A stretch of DNA of 64,000 nt from Cucumis sativus. Its lineage: Eukaryota; Streptophyta; Magnoliopsida; Cucurbitales; Cucurbitaceae. Made by a program: the position numbers and the translations under genes. This document shows positions 10,981-23,500 of this stretch, one piece after another. Every line of letters begins with the position of its first letter. The first letter of the stretch is position 1. The notes beneath the pieces were generated by a model that did not search any database, was not told where the DNA came from, and saw only the letters and a program-made list of their open reading frames with translations. The stretch is from assembly GCF_000004075.3 (NCBI RefSeq), contig NC_026660.2, positions 6,634,001-6,698,000 on the forward strand, given 5' to 3'.

Positions 10981-13900
10981 CTATAAAGTTCCATTTGAGG
11001 TACTGTGGAAAAATTGAGAAACTTCTCGGTAAAGTCGCTCAACTTCAAATGGTTTCGAAACGTACCCATCCATCCCACATCGAAGACATTCCTCATGTGT
11101 AGCCTGGATTACATCTGCTGTCATGGCCAAGATGGGTACACGCCAATAACACGTATTCTCGTATGCTTCTTTTGATAGTTCTCCGACTTGGATACCATCA
11201 TTGATTCGATGTTCAATTTCCCGAATTCTTCTTGTAGCTTCAAAGCTGTGAAGCAGAACATTAATCACTCAATTGATCAGCTCATTTATGTATGTTCAAT
11301 GTTCATAGCTCACAAGTTCAAAGAAACAGTCAAATCAAGTTTTTTTTCCTTTCCTTCCTTCTTAAAATATATATATAAATAAATGAAAAATGCATTACTA
11401 TCGCCACAAGTTCTTCAAAAAGGAGGAGAAAAAGGAAGTATATTTATCACCTACCCATCCATTTCTGGCATCTGAATATCCATGAAACAAGCATCAAAAT
11501 GATGGGGTGGCGTAAGCAGTTGGATTGCATCTCGTCCGCTGTTTTCACATACCACATCAGCTCCATATCGCTGTAGAGCACCAGCAGCAACAATACGATT
11601 CACCTTATTGTCATCTATTACCAGAATTTTTCGACCAAGAAGTAAATTGCGGAGTGAGAGAACAGGAAGCTCTCCGTTGCGAGGGTTACCCTTGATCCCC
11701 ACATTCATGACCCGGTGTAGAGAGGCAGCAAGCATGCCTGCCCTCAATGGCTTTAAGATGACAGTGGGAGTGAATACATCAGAGACTGTAGTGCTAGCTT
11801 TTGAAGAACTAATGGAGCTAGTAAGGAGAAATAGTTTGGGAGGAACTGCATAAGAATTTCTCAAGTTTTTGATAAAATGATCCGATGTGCTCACATTCTG
11901 ATCCCAAAGTTTCTGCTCAACAAAAATCATATTGACAGTCGAACCACTAATAGTTGTGGTAGATAGACATTGATTCAAGTCTGATAAGACTTCGACATTT
12001 ATTGCAAGTCGTTGAATGTGATATCTCGATACTTTGGCCCGTATGGGTTGATGGTCCACAACTAAGGCTCTCATACCCTTAAATTCTGAGGTTGCACTGA
12101 TGGAAGTGTTCTTAATTTGTTGTGTGTTATTATACTCACTTGAATTCGAGCAGTTTGTGAAAACCGCAGTGAATGTGAAGGTAGAGCCAATCTTAGGTAC
12201 ACTCACAAAACCAATCTCCCCCTTCATGAGGCCAACCAAACATTTACTAATACTCAGCCCGATACCCGTTCCCCCATGAGTTCTAGAGATGGATGGTCGA
12301 ACCTGCATGAAGGGAGTGAAAATGCGTGATTGGGCTTCTAGAGGAATACCAACACCCGTATCTTCTACAGATACCATGAGGTTAATAAGGTCTGGTGGAG
12401 ATGTCATGAAATGACAAGCAGTCGATCCCTCTTGACTGAACGTTCGAAACCCTGCCCAGCTGAGGCGTCTATTGGCAACAGGATAACCACTCAAGGTGCT
12501 ATTTTTTGATGACTCGATCTCAAGATCAATCGATTCAATAACCTCCTTGACAAGATTAACAGTGACAAATATGTGTCCTTTTTCTGTGAACTGCCGAATC
12601 CAAAAACATCAACTTTTAGCATCTAAACAAAAACCAATAGTCAAATACACTGGATTCAATTTTCTATTAATAATCATTTTCACTTGGTTTAAGATATTTC
12701 AACAGTCCCTTTGTGTGCCTACACCAAAATTCAGAACATCAGTCGAAATGGAACAGTTCCCACTCCACTTAGATAATTTGTTCTTAATTTTCTCAAGTAT
12801 GCATGAAAAAAAGACAAAACTTTTAATTGACATGGGGCATCAATCAGAGAATGTGGCTAAATTAAAATCCTCATCCTTGATCATTGGAAATTCCTGAGTA
12901 TGATTTCCCCCCGGCCTAAATTATCCCATTAGTTTGTTTTGCAATACAGAAGTAAAGATTACTTGCCTTGATCGAGTTTCCCACAAGATTAGTGATGATT
13001 TGCCTAAACCTTCCAGGATCACCAACAAGCGTCTCAGGAACACTATCTGAAACGTAAACTGCCAGCTGCAATGATGACAAAGTGACACGCAATTATAAAT
13101 AAGTATAGCAACAAAACACAGACAGATGAGGTAACAGGAAAGTAAGGATGAAGAATAGCGTGGATAACAGAATTTGAAGTGTATATTACCTCCAATCCTT
13201 TTTCTTGAGATTTCCCAGAAAAGAGTGATAAAATATCATCCAAATCTGCTCGGAGATTGAAAGGTATAGCTTCAAGTTCAAGCTTTCCAGATTCGATTTT
13301 TGCCTGATCCAGAACCTCGTTTATCAATGACACCAAAGCTTTTCCACTGTCTTGTGCAGTTTTAACATAATCTTGTTGAGTCACATCTAAATCTGTGTCC
13401 ATAAGCAAATGCAACATTCCTGAAATATCCAAACGAAATAAGTCAGATTATTCATGCCACAGTATGATTTGAAGAATTTCTTAGAAACGAAACCAAAAGC
13501 GTCAGTGGTAAATTCTCACCTAGAACACCATTCATAGGAGTTCTGATCTCATGGGAAACAGTTGCAAGGAACTACAAGGGGATAAAGAACTCGTGAGGCT
13601 CAATTCATGAATGAATGTAGAGAGGATATAATTCTGATTAATCAAGGTGTCCACATACCTGGGATTTGGCAATATCGGCATCTTCTGCCCGTTTCTTGAG
13701 TACCATCATCTCATGATAATCATCCTCCACTTTGGCAATTCGGTTCAAGGTTGCATGGAATATATACCCCAAAAGCAAGGCAATAATGAGTATGCCAATT
13801 GAAGTTGTCATTGCCAACCAAGGCCAGGGTTGTTTTTGTTTGAATCTGTGTCAGAAACATAACATTCACCATTCTGTAATACATACTTATCTTAAAACGA

Positions 13901-16164
13901 GCTAGTTTTCTTTTTCTCATTGGATAGAAAGAACTGCTTTCATTGCGAAAAAAAATAAAAAACATTCAAAAATATCAACCCCACCGAAACGTCAACCCCA
14001 GAGAAAGGGTTTTCAACTAAGTAAAAAGTATGCCAAATTTAGATCTCATCAAAGAGAAGAATGGTTGGGTCTTCGAATAGATGGGAAGCTCCAAAAGAAA
14101 AAACAAAGATCACTTCAAGAAAAACAATGTTCTTGGAACACATTGACGTTTAGTAGAACAAACCAAGCTGAAGAGGCTACATCAAAATGGAACTATTTTT
14201 GTAATAATTTGTTTTGTTACCTGCATCGCATCTCATGTTTCCTATCTGGATCCCCAAAGTTCAGGGGACTAACATGCTGCAACCCATCTTCTGATACATC
14301 TTTACCATACATACTGATTGGATGTGATTGGTTAGTGGTATCATAAACATTCACTAGGATAGTTTGGTTGCTTGCAAGTTGTTGAAGTAACTTCTCCACC
14401 AGTGACTCAATATCAAAAACTCCGCCAAGATACCTGTTTGACAAATATAGATGCATGCATTATAGAATTGGCAGCTTAAGATACTTCTCTTTGCAATTGA
14501 TGAAATTTTCACCAAATGACAGATGGTAGCCATTAAATTGTACGAGAGATTATAATTTACCCATACTGGTTTAATGATTCAGTTTGGTTTGAGATAAATT
14601 GCATTATTAGAACTGGCATATCAAATTTGATTATCAGATAGAAAACATACCCATCTGTAGCTTGAATCCTCTCATTTGGGGTGGCATTTGATGGAAGATC
14701 TCTTTTGTAGACTGCAAATGTAAGGATAACCCCAAGACGATTTGTTTTGATTAACTTGAATGGAGCAGTTAAGACTCCCTTTCCTGATGCTCTAGCACGT
14801 AATACATTATTACGGTCTTCCTGGTTATGCAAATAATTCAATATTAAATTTTATGCTTAAAGTAAAGAATTGATAAAATAATCAATATGGCATCGCATGT
14901 TAGAAGCTTAAAACTTTTCAGGGCATTCTAGAAAATGTACAGGTCTTGTCAAAACCAGGGCCATTTAACCACCAATCTCAACTAGAAGTATCAGTATCAA
15001 AGAGAATGACTGAAGTGAGAAGATTATTTGTCTACAAATTGTCCACTTTGGTCCAGCACAAGATAATTGGAATCTCACTGACATGACAAGGTTCCAAAAG
15101 ATAAGAAAGGATCTCACCACTCCTGACAGCATATCAAGAGAAACGACATGAGAAATTGTATCCTGTGCAAAGATTACAGGAGCATATTCGTCTTGGGTGG
15201 GTGATGGCTCCAGATCTTCTGGAGCATAGTCATCTTCATGAACTGGACTTTGTTCGATTTTGTCCATCCTTTTAATTGTCCAGCCTTGTTGCTTCTCAAA
15301 ACGTTCTCTGTCAGAATGAAGCACCCTTACTGCATATGCCACACCACTCGTAAGAGGCCTCTCAAAAGCAGTTCTTTCCGTGTACCTCGCAAAGGTCCTC
15401 TACAATATATGGAAGTTAGTTTTTGTTGAATGGACAACACAAACCATATTTCAAAAGAATACAATTCAATCCCATGAAACAAGAAAAAACACTTGAAAAT
15501 GAAAGCTAGGGTGCTATAATCCAAAAGAAAAAAAACACAATTTCAAACTTCCTTTTCAGCACAGCGTCTCGTGGTTAGAAAATTCTGATCTAACTTCAGA
15601 TTTCAATGCTTAGATTATTAACATCATACAAAACCAAACTTTAGATGGATGAAATAAACAAGAGATAACTTAAAAACTAATTAGAACATCTTTGAATCTT
15701 TCTTCCCTCTCAGTTCCTCTTGTTTAGGGAAAGAGAGATGGAGAGAACAAAAAATATATTTGTACCTGATCTATAGCAGATGGGTTCTTGCCATGATGAA
15801 AGGTGGAGATGAGAATGGACATTGCTTGAATATGATTCATACTAACATTAAACTGATCTTGAAGCATCCTAGCTCTCTCATCACACATACTTCCCAAAGC
15901 TTCTTTTCTCTTCTCTGTAGCTTGAGAGCTCATGTAATGAAAGATCCATAAGGAGGCAAGAATAGAGCTAAGAACCCAAGCCACCAAAAGTCTTCTCCAC
16001 CATGTCTTTTTAACTTTCTTGGATCCAATATACTGATAATATTGGTGATACATCTTGCAACAATTCCCAATGACAGTTTCCCATAATTGAAGCCATATCT
16101 TCCCACCCCCACCAAGCAAACCGGCCTTAGTTTCCATAACTCCACCATTAATGAACCAGTTCAT
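10981..16164 (-). CDS. AHK3: Cytokinin receptor hybrid histidine kinase, AHK3-like
   Basis: Membrane cytokinin receptor that autophosphorylates on His and passes phosphate through its receiver to HPt proteins and response regulators. Ten exons read from the right: 15766-16164, 15118-15399, 14651-14820, 14221-14433, 13659-13845, 13520-13571, 13190-13419, 12967-13065, 11455-12590, 10981-11245; 1010 residues (Arabidopsis AHK3 is slightly longer). TM1 about 59-78; extracytosolic CHASE domain about 80-355; TM2 about 362-385; HisKA with H424 ([13 protein letters not shown]); HATPase N box about 537-541 and G boxes ([16 protein letters not shown]); a degenerate receiver-like domain; true receiver with D870-D871, phospho-acceptor D915 ([11 protein letters not shown]) and K987 (SKPF). 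The text at [19 protein letters not shown] fits AHK3, not AHK2 or AHK4. The start at 16164 is the first Met consistent with the family. The intron after exon 8 has a GC donor. The donor of exon 2 (15117) is the least certain join. Confidence 0.96.
13918..14060 (-). mobile_element. LINE 3'-end relic in AHK3 intron 4
   Basis: On the minus strand, a degenerate LINE tail is followed by a T-rich 3' region and a CAATGAAAG motif, matching the layout of the relics near 625-770 and 56170-56460. Here it has the same orientation as the host gene. More LINE-like but unrecognisable sequence may extend to about 14210. Confidence 0.45.
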
Positions 16165-17467
16165 GGAAGAAATCTAATCAACCATATAAACTACAACTTC
16201 TCATACACATAAGCATCAAGAGAAGATGCCCTAAGTTTGAGCTAAACCCCAAATACATGAAGCAGAACTCATTCAATCCAGTAGCCGACACAAATTAAAC
16301 TGGACAAAGTGATGAGGTGGGTCTGACCTCTTTCTTAAACTCAGTTAAGAAATATTAGAAAGAGAGAGAAAGAGAAGAGAGACCCACTATCAAATCTACA
16401 GGGAAATGTCTAATTAAACCCAACACTTGGACATGGGGGAAAAACAAAAACAATCCAAATTCAAGGTATGATGGTGATGAAGAGAAGAAGAAGAAGAAGA
16501 AGAAGAAGAAGAAGAAGAAGAAGGGGAAGAAGAAGGGGAAGAAGAAGAAGAAGAAGAAGAAAGTGAAAAAAAAAATGAAAGAGATAAAAACCAAACTACA
16601 GATTGAAAATCATTTCAAAGGGTGTATGGGAAAGAAGATGCTTTCTTATCCACCTAGCCAAACCAGATGAGTTGAAAACAAGAACACTATAGTAAGAGCC
16701 AAAAATTTCTTTTGATTAAGGGATAAGAAATTCACATACCTACAAAAAAGAATCCTAAGATTCTCAATTTCTAATAACTTAAAAAAAAAAAAACAGAATT
16801 TGGTTTTTATCCTATAGCTGCCCACCAAAACCCAGAAAAAGGAATTGGTCCAAACACAACCCTCAAAAGATTCCCAAGCTTAGTTAATCAAAAAAAAGAA
16901 AAGAAACAAAAACAAAACCCTCAAAACCCAAAACCCCAAAACCCAGCAAATGAATCCAAGAATACCCAAGTTATCAAAAAACAGAGAAAACAAGCATTTC
17001 AATCATGTGGGTATCAATGTTTGACCCTTGAGATAACAAACCTGCAAAGATCTATAAAGCAGAAACACATTCAAATGATTAAAGATAGCAGTGGAAATTG
17101 CAGCTGAAGAAGAAGAAGAAGAAAACCCAACAAAGAATGAACTCATGGAAGAAGCTGAAGAGAATAGGAAAGAAGAAAGAGAGGGCTTAGTATAAGCAGT
17201 AGAATGGTAAAAATGGATATGGGAGTTTCCCCATTATCTCTCTTTCTCTATCCATTTAATTTTTTTTTTTTTGATTTTTTGATTTTTTGATTTTTTTTTC
17301 ATTTACATATCCACTCAAATTGATGCAACTCTTTGTTAATAAAATGGATAAGAAAATAGACCCAAAAACAAAACAAAACAAAACAAAAACCAAAATGAAA
17401 ATTACATCATATCATGATGAGCTAAAGAGTAGAAAAAGCCATAGTCCCACTCATCAAACAAATTAGT

Positions 17468-17468
<1 letters not shown>
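16165..17468 (-). promoter_or_regulatory. 5' leader and promoter region of the AHK3-like gene
   Basis: Upstream of the AHK3 start codon, pyrimidine-rich on the sense strand. It probably includes a 5' untranslated exon and intron: a possible donor lies near 17040 (CAG before GTTTGT on the minus strand) and a possible acceptor near 16605. Neither can be proved without transcripts. The GAA/CTT and CT/GA repeats are listed separately. A minus-strand frame from 16594 to 16355 encodes a Phe-rich peptide through the CTT tract and would be an upstream ORF if transcribed and retained. Confidence 0.5.
16484..16562. repeat. (GAA)n microsatellite, CTT on the AHK3 sense strand
   Basis: Nearly continuous GAA units on the plus strand, interrupted twice by GGGG. 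On the AHK3 sense strand this is a CTT tract about 320-400 bases before the start codon, a common arrangement in plant 5' leaders. Confidence 0.95.

Positions 17469-17524
<56 letters not shown>
17469..17524. repeat. (CT)28 microsatellite
   Basis: Twenty-eight uninterrupted CT units on the plus strand, i.e. (GA)28 on the AHK3 sense strand, about 1.3 kb before its start codon. GA repeats are targets of plant GAGA-binding BPC proteins; any role here is inference. Confidence 0.97.
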
Positions 17525-17527
<3 letters not shown>

Positions 17528-18671
17528 CTTTGCTGTTTTGTTGATATCCTTATCCAATTCTCCCATCCCCAGCATTGCACAATTTCTACACGCTAACTCC
17601 TTCCTCCAAATCTCTACTTTTTTTTCTTTCACAAAACTACCCTCCATTCCTACTCATTTCCACATAATAACCCTTCTCCTCCATTCAAGTTCCTTTTCTT
17701 TTTCTAAAGTTTGTGTTTTTTTTTTATTTTGTCTTCACACATAGTCAAGATTCAAAATTTCTACCTATAGAGCATTTGAAGTCGTGAATGTGGCACAAAA
17801 TTCGATTCTTTTTTTTTTCCTCCAGGGTTTCAATGCATTACAATTTTGATTGTTTTGAAGGTTCTTTTTATTTTGGAATAGTAAGATTTTAACTACAAAA
17901 CATGCATAACTCTAAATAAAAATATTAGACTATTTTCTCTCATTCGATCAATTTTTTTAATATCTATTTATTACTGGAGAGAGTCTCAACAAAATTTTGT
18001 TTTCTAGGAAGATCTTTGATACTTTTTTTATTATGTATTTAAAAAAATACATAAAATATAATTTGCAATCGTGTTCTTATAAATACAAAATAAAAGATTT
18101 AAAAAGTAAGTTCATATAAAATTAAGATTTCAATAATAACCTTAGGGAGATAAGTCGAATAAACATAAGTTTATATCATATTTGGTAAAGAAAAAAAAAA
18201 CAAAAGTCTTATCATGAAAAGCTATTAATTTGTTTTTTAAAAAAATAACACAAAGTACAAGGGTAAAAGTGTAATTTTATATAATAAAAAGGGAAGAGAA
18301 GTCTTAGTAGTGGCAAACTCGTAATTAAAGTGAAAAGCAATGGGAAAACCTAAGGAGCCACTTCAAGGCAAAGTGATTAGGCCATCACTACTACATAACA
18401 CATTACCCACTTTTTTTCCCTTCTAAAATAAAAATAAATTTCATTTGGATCCCTACCTCTCATAAAATCTTCAATTCAATCTTATTATAAATTTTTTTAT
18501 TACTCTTTACTTTTGATTACTATTTTTACTGTAACTTCTTAAAGTAAATTCACATATCCTACTTGTTTGTATGATAATTATTTAATCAACTTCAATTAGA
18601 AGTATTAAATTCACTAAAATTGAAGAAATGCGAAAGTATGAACTTGATTTTCTTTCAATTGGGGTGGTTCT

Positions 18672-18880
18672 GTGGGGGCCCACCCGATGGGAGCTGGGAT
18701 GATAGAGACACGCACCACGTCAGCAAGCGGTTCTTACGTCTCTAACCAATGAAAGAATGCTACGTGGGAGAAAAACTATGGGCGATATGCCACGTGTGAG
18801 TATGTGAAAGGAAAGAAAGCATTTAATTTATATTTTTGATAAATAAAATAAATGAGAAGAGCATCCCTGTCCCACACGTG
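18672..18880. promoter_or_regulatory. G-box/ABRE-rich promoter-like island without an assigned gene
   Basis: In an AT-rich background this stretch has a GTGGGGGCCCAC palindrome (18672-18683, TCP-like), CCACGTCA (from 18715), a CCAAT box (18746-18750), TACGTGGG (from 18761) and two perfect CACGTG G-boxes (18791-18796, 18875-18880). A TATA-like AT tract lies at about 18822-18850. A pyrimidine-rich, leader-like stretch follows on the plus strand. The cluster looks like an ABA/light-type promoter firing rightward, but no credible coding sequence follows. Confidence 0.45.
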
Positions 18881-18963
18881 TACCGCGACTTCGACAACCT
18901 TGTCGGCTCCGCTCTACACATTTTCTTTTATTATTTCTTCCTTTTTATTGCGTAAGAAAGAAG

Positions 18964-19012
18964 CCCTTCCCCTTCCCCTTCCCCTCCCCCTCCCCCTCCC
19001 CCTTCCCCTTCC
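18964..19012 (-). other. G-quadruplex-forming tract (C-rich on plus strand)
   Basis: Ten successive runs of C (mostly 4-5, shortest 2-3) on the plus strand are separated by one or two T. The minus strand therefore carries runs of G with one- or two-base A loops. This satisfies the canonical G4 pattern several times over; the plus strand could form an i-motif. It sits about 85 bases downstream of the G-box island. Confidence 0.85.
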
Positions 19013-19724
19013 TGTAATACCCAACACAAAACCAATCATATGTTTTCTTCATCTTATACCAACTTTCAAATTTATTAATCTCTATCCTCCTCCACGTACC
19101 TACAAAATAACTTTTCGGTTCTTTGCTCTAGGGTTTAAGTCGTTGGGTGCTTTCTCCAGTTAAATAATCTCTGGTTAAAAAAACGTTTTAAATATTTTTG
19201 TTGCTTCAAAATAATAGTATGCTTTTTTTATTTTCTTTTTATTATTTAGGAGTGCACGTTGATTCTCATTAAATTAAGTTTAATTAAACTTGGTTTGATT
19301 GTCTTGTTTAATAAATAGATGACCCAACATTAAATATGCACTGTTAATCAGTTTGAATATGAAATCTTTTTCTTTTTAAACTGTATATGGATATACATTA
19401 AAGTAATATAAATAATCACCACATAAATTGATTAAGACAAAATGGCAGCAATATAGATATTTCATTTTCAAATTACATTATTCAATTAATTAAAAATATT
19501 AGAATAATGGTAATACACAGTTCATTTCACATTAGACACAATATAAAATGATATTTTATTGCATTTTGTAGACAATACTCTAAATAAATAGTCATAAAAA
19601 GTTAAATAAATGATGTAGATGTGATATAATCTTCAAATGAATTAACGGTACCGTGAGAAGAAGTAACATTGTAAAATATGGTAAAAGAGGTAACTTTTTC
19701 CAATTATTTACGGTGGCCGTCAAT

Positions 19725-19800
19725 TTAAATGACGAAAGGCCCACTAAACGGCCCATTACATTCTTCTTTTACTCGGCCCAGTGGGACCCCCTTCTCCTTC
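19725..19800. promoter_or_regulatory. Site II (GGCCCA) cluster
   Basis: Three GGCCCA elements lie within about 50 bases (from about 19738, 19750 and 19775), the last followed by GTGGGACCCCC. Such site II clusters are known TCP targets in promoters of ribosomal, mitochondrial and growth genes. No gene is visible beside it. Confidence 0.35.
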
Positions 19801-20279
19801 TTCTTCTTCATTTTAAAAATATTAATAGAAAGTGAATGAATCACAATGCACAAACATTTATAAATAGGAGCTATGTTTATAAATTTAATTTTCAATAATT
19901 AGTGACAACAAATCAATTAAGTTATCAACTCTATTATTTTATTTTAAGAAAATTTGCAAAAAAAAAAATAAATAAAAAAGATTCGCTTAAGAAAATTAAA
20001 AATCCAACTCTCTAATTGATCCAGATTCTAATACCGAACTTTCAAATACATAATTATATAAATTGTAGGATGATTTATTCAATTTTTTTATCATTTGTGG
20101 ATCCAATTTTCACCATTACAAAAAAATTTAGGATGGTCCAATTTTAAATTTTTTAAATGTTTAGAGGATCAATTGGTGTATTACTAAAAGTTTAATAATG
20201 TAATACCATTTAAGATGGTTTTTTGCGATTTTCCAGTAACTATTTAGTGCAAATAAAGGATGATGATAGGTGAATATTG

Positions 20280-20500
20280 TTTTTAAAAAATTATTTTAAA
20301 TAACAAAACTTCAAAAATATCTATAAGTATACTAAAGCATTACACACTATTCAAAATAACAGACTATATGATAAATGACTATATTGGTCTATCGTGATAT
20401 ATATAGTAATCTATCTTCGTCCATAGTTGTCTATCGTAGATGTAATATGATATTTTTCTATATTTAAAAACAAACCTTTTATTTTAAATACGAATTAAAA
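20280..20500. repeat. Degenerate dispersed AT-rich repeat, copy 1
   Basis: Contains the order: ATTTTAAATAACAAAACT, sub-repeats built on CTATCGTGATA and CTATCTTCGTC, then a TGATATTTTTCTATATTT terminus. The same order recurs near 53730-53900 and in decayed form near 25150-25370 (opposite orientation) and 49690-49910. I associate this family with cucurbit intergenic DNA from memory. Confidence 0.5.
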
Positions 20501-23500
20501 AATGATTTTTTTACAAAAAGATAAATATAAAGAGAGAGAGAGAGAAAATTGATGGGAGGAGAATATGGGTTATGAAGAACATCCATACCGGATGTCTCAA
20601 GCTCTTTAAAAAATATTTATCAACGTACCTAAATTATTTACCACTTTTATTCCTCTTCCTTTCTTTTTCCTTTAAAAAAAATTCGGAATACCAAATACTT
20701 TCAAATTCTATATTAAATAAAACATCCAAAGGACAAACTAGTTGTTGTAATAAATTAATTTCTTAGTATCATTTTTCATTTTCCCATATTTATCTTACAA
20801 AACTATTGAAAATATTTACAAATTTTAAAATATTCCATTTATCTTCAAAAGTTTGATTAAAATATTTTTAAAAATTGAGTTTCAATCCAGAACTCTTCTT
20901 ACCGATTCAAAACGTATTTAATATTATTACTTTATATTATAAAAAGTATGTAAAAGGACACAAAATGCACACATTCATTCATTCCCTCTTTGGAAATATT
21001 TTATTTAAGTAATATTGCTAATTATATAGGTCGGCAATAACAATATATATATATATATAGTGGTGGTTTAGGTGGAAAGCTATGTATTGAGTTTTCTTTC
21101 TTTTCTTTTGGTTTTACCTCCATTGTAGACTTCAACAAGAGGGGGGGAAAAGCTTACGAAATTTGGTATATTGTTTTTTTTAAAATAAAAACGAGAGAGA
21201 AAGAGAGAATGGTGAATTTGGAGACAAGGTGGTATTAAATAAAAAGAAAAGTTGACAATAACCAAATATTTTAATTGGTTAGGAGTTTAAATGTCAAGAA
21301 ATAGAGCCAAAATTTCATACCTTTTCAACCATTCAAACCTAATTTGGAATTGTCCCCCAGTAGCAAAAACCTACATCCTTCTCTTTTTTGACTTTCTATT
21401 TGTTGAAGTCCATGTTTTAACTATTCTAACTTGTTTTTTTAGTTCAAATTCAATTAGATTGATTCGCTTTTTTTAGTACCATAAAATAAATATAACTTAA
21501 TTAACATATGTGTTGAATTTTGTACTCGAAGATTAAAGGTTCAATCTTCTATTGTTCTATATGTAGATGTTATACTAAATAAGATAAAATGTCTCTTTGT
21601 ATACTCTATATATGTATAAAAGAAGAATGTTTTCGTATATAGCAAAACGAGTTTGCTTTATATATATATATATGATAGATTTAGATATAAGTTAAAGTAT
21701 TGATTTTTCTCTTAGAGAAAAAATATTGTGACAGAATGATTAGAGGGTCGAGTAGTATTTAAAAAATGGAAGGAGGACAGAGGAGAATAACACTTTTAAG
21801 TTGAAAAGATTAAATCAAGTGTGTAAGATAGGAACATTTATTTAAGACTTGTCCTTTGGAATGTACTTGCTAATAAATAAAATAACCTAACACCATAATA
21901 AATTGTGAAAAGATAGAGAGATGTCCAAATGAAGCAATCTTCCATGATTTATGGTGGTTGTTCCCTAACTCCTTCCCTTTGGTTTAACTTTCTTCTTTTT
22001 TAGTCAAATTTGGCCAATTTCGATTTTTATTCTTCTCATTGCTACCATTCTTAAAGCATGCTTATTCTATTAATTCATGTCCAAAGTACAATTGTTGCAT
22101 TTTTTTAAGAATACTTTTATTAATTTTTATATAGAAGCAACTTTTCTTTTCATATTCTTCGATTCTCTCACGTATCAAGTCGTTTTAAGAAAACCAACCT
22201 CTTTAAAAGAAGTTTGTTAACATATATAAACTCTCACCTTACCTTTGGTTATGCTAAACATGGAGGTTTATCCACTGTATTGAAGGTATTGATTGTTATA
22301 ATTAACAACAAAGTCCGTCCAAATATGGCTCAACACCACCTCACAGATGATGTATTGTTGTTCTTTGTGTCATTTGTAACTTCTACCATAATTGTCTATT
22401 ATTCCCAATTGGCTAAACGTAACCCTAAAATTTTCAAATATATTATTTGGTTGGTTTTTTCATTTATGCACTGATTGTATATATTTTAGTCTACCTCTTT
22501 GGAAAAGAAGTGTGATTTAACAATGAAATATATTTTCCAAACTTTATATAAACTCAAAATAGCATGAATTGTTTGAACTATTGAATATCATAAAAATATG
22601 TTGTTTGGCAATATTAGGTTAAATACTATTTCAATAAAATTAAAATTTCTATATGAGTTGGATTATTTTATTAAATAAGTTCATTTCCTCACACTTTTTT
22701 TAAAGCATTTTCACATTCCTTAGAAGTACTTTTAAAGTGTACACTATTTTTTTTAAAAAAATCAAGTATTTTAAAACTAGACCTACATTTTAAATCAAAT
22801 TAAGTGTCTTTTTTTTCTTAATTAATTACTTTCAAGTTGAAATAAACTAATTAACTATAGAAGAAAATACCTAATAATATATCTATTTTATCTATTTATT
22901 ATCTTTGAAGTAAGCCAACATTTCATTAATGTATGAATGAGAAATTTTGTTTTTAATATGGATATAGAAAGGGACAACATTATTATATTAGGTAACTTCA
23001 TTTCTCCAACAAATATAATTATTCATTAATAATGTCAAAATCAACGTAATTCAACTATAATTGCCATTTATTTTTAGATTAAAAAAAATTAATCCCATTT
23101 TTTTCTAATTATGATAAGAAATCGAATAATAAATTAAATAAATCCAGTGCAATTTTATTTTAATTAATAATGAAAAACCTAAGTATATTTCTTTTTCACT
23201 TCACTGCTTTATGTCAAATCTACACCTATAGTTTTTAATGTTTCATTTCGAGCATTAACACTTTATTGTATCTTATCAACAACTTCTAAGAAACGAATTA
23301 ATTCACTATTTCAAATAAATATTCAATTTAAATTTATTTTTTTAAAGATTAATTGAAAGAAAATACCAATATATTAATTAACAAGTCTAATAAAGTCAAC
23401 TTTTCATTCAACTAAAATATTTTTTACATTACAATTTAAATATTGATAAAATGTCAAACTATAATGGATGATACACAAATTGTAAGGTTGTATTTGTGAT

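Noticed and set aside
11608-11853. Plus-strand frame of 81 codons inside the AHK3 exon
   Set aside because: It is the antisense shadow of the histidine-kinase coding exon and has no independent support.
16355-16594. Minus-strand frame with long Phe runs as an independent gene
   Set aside because: It is a by-product of the CTT repeat. It is mentioned only as a possible upstream ORF of the AHK3-like gene.
18852-19163. Open frame of 103 codons on the plus strand after the G-box island
   Set aside because: The central part is a Leu-Pro repeat generated by the C-rich tract and the rest has no domain or splice support; it looks like leader sequence, not a protein.
22214-22474. 86-codon frame in the gene desert
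   Set aside because: It has no recognisable motif and AT-driven composition, and there are no splice signals or promoter-like context.
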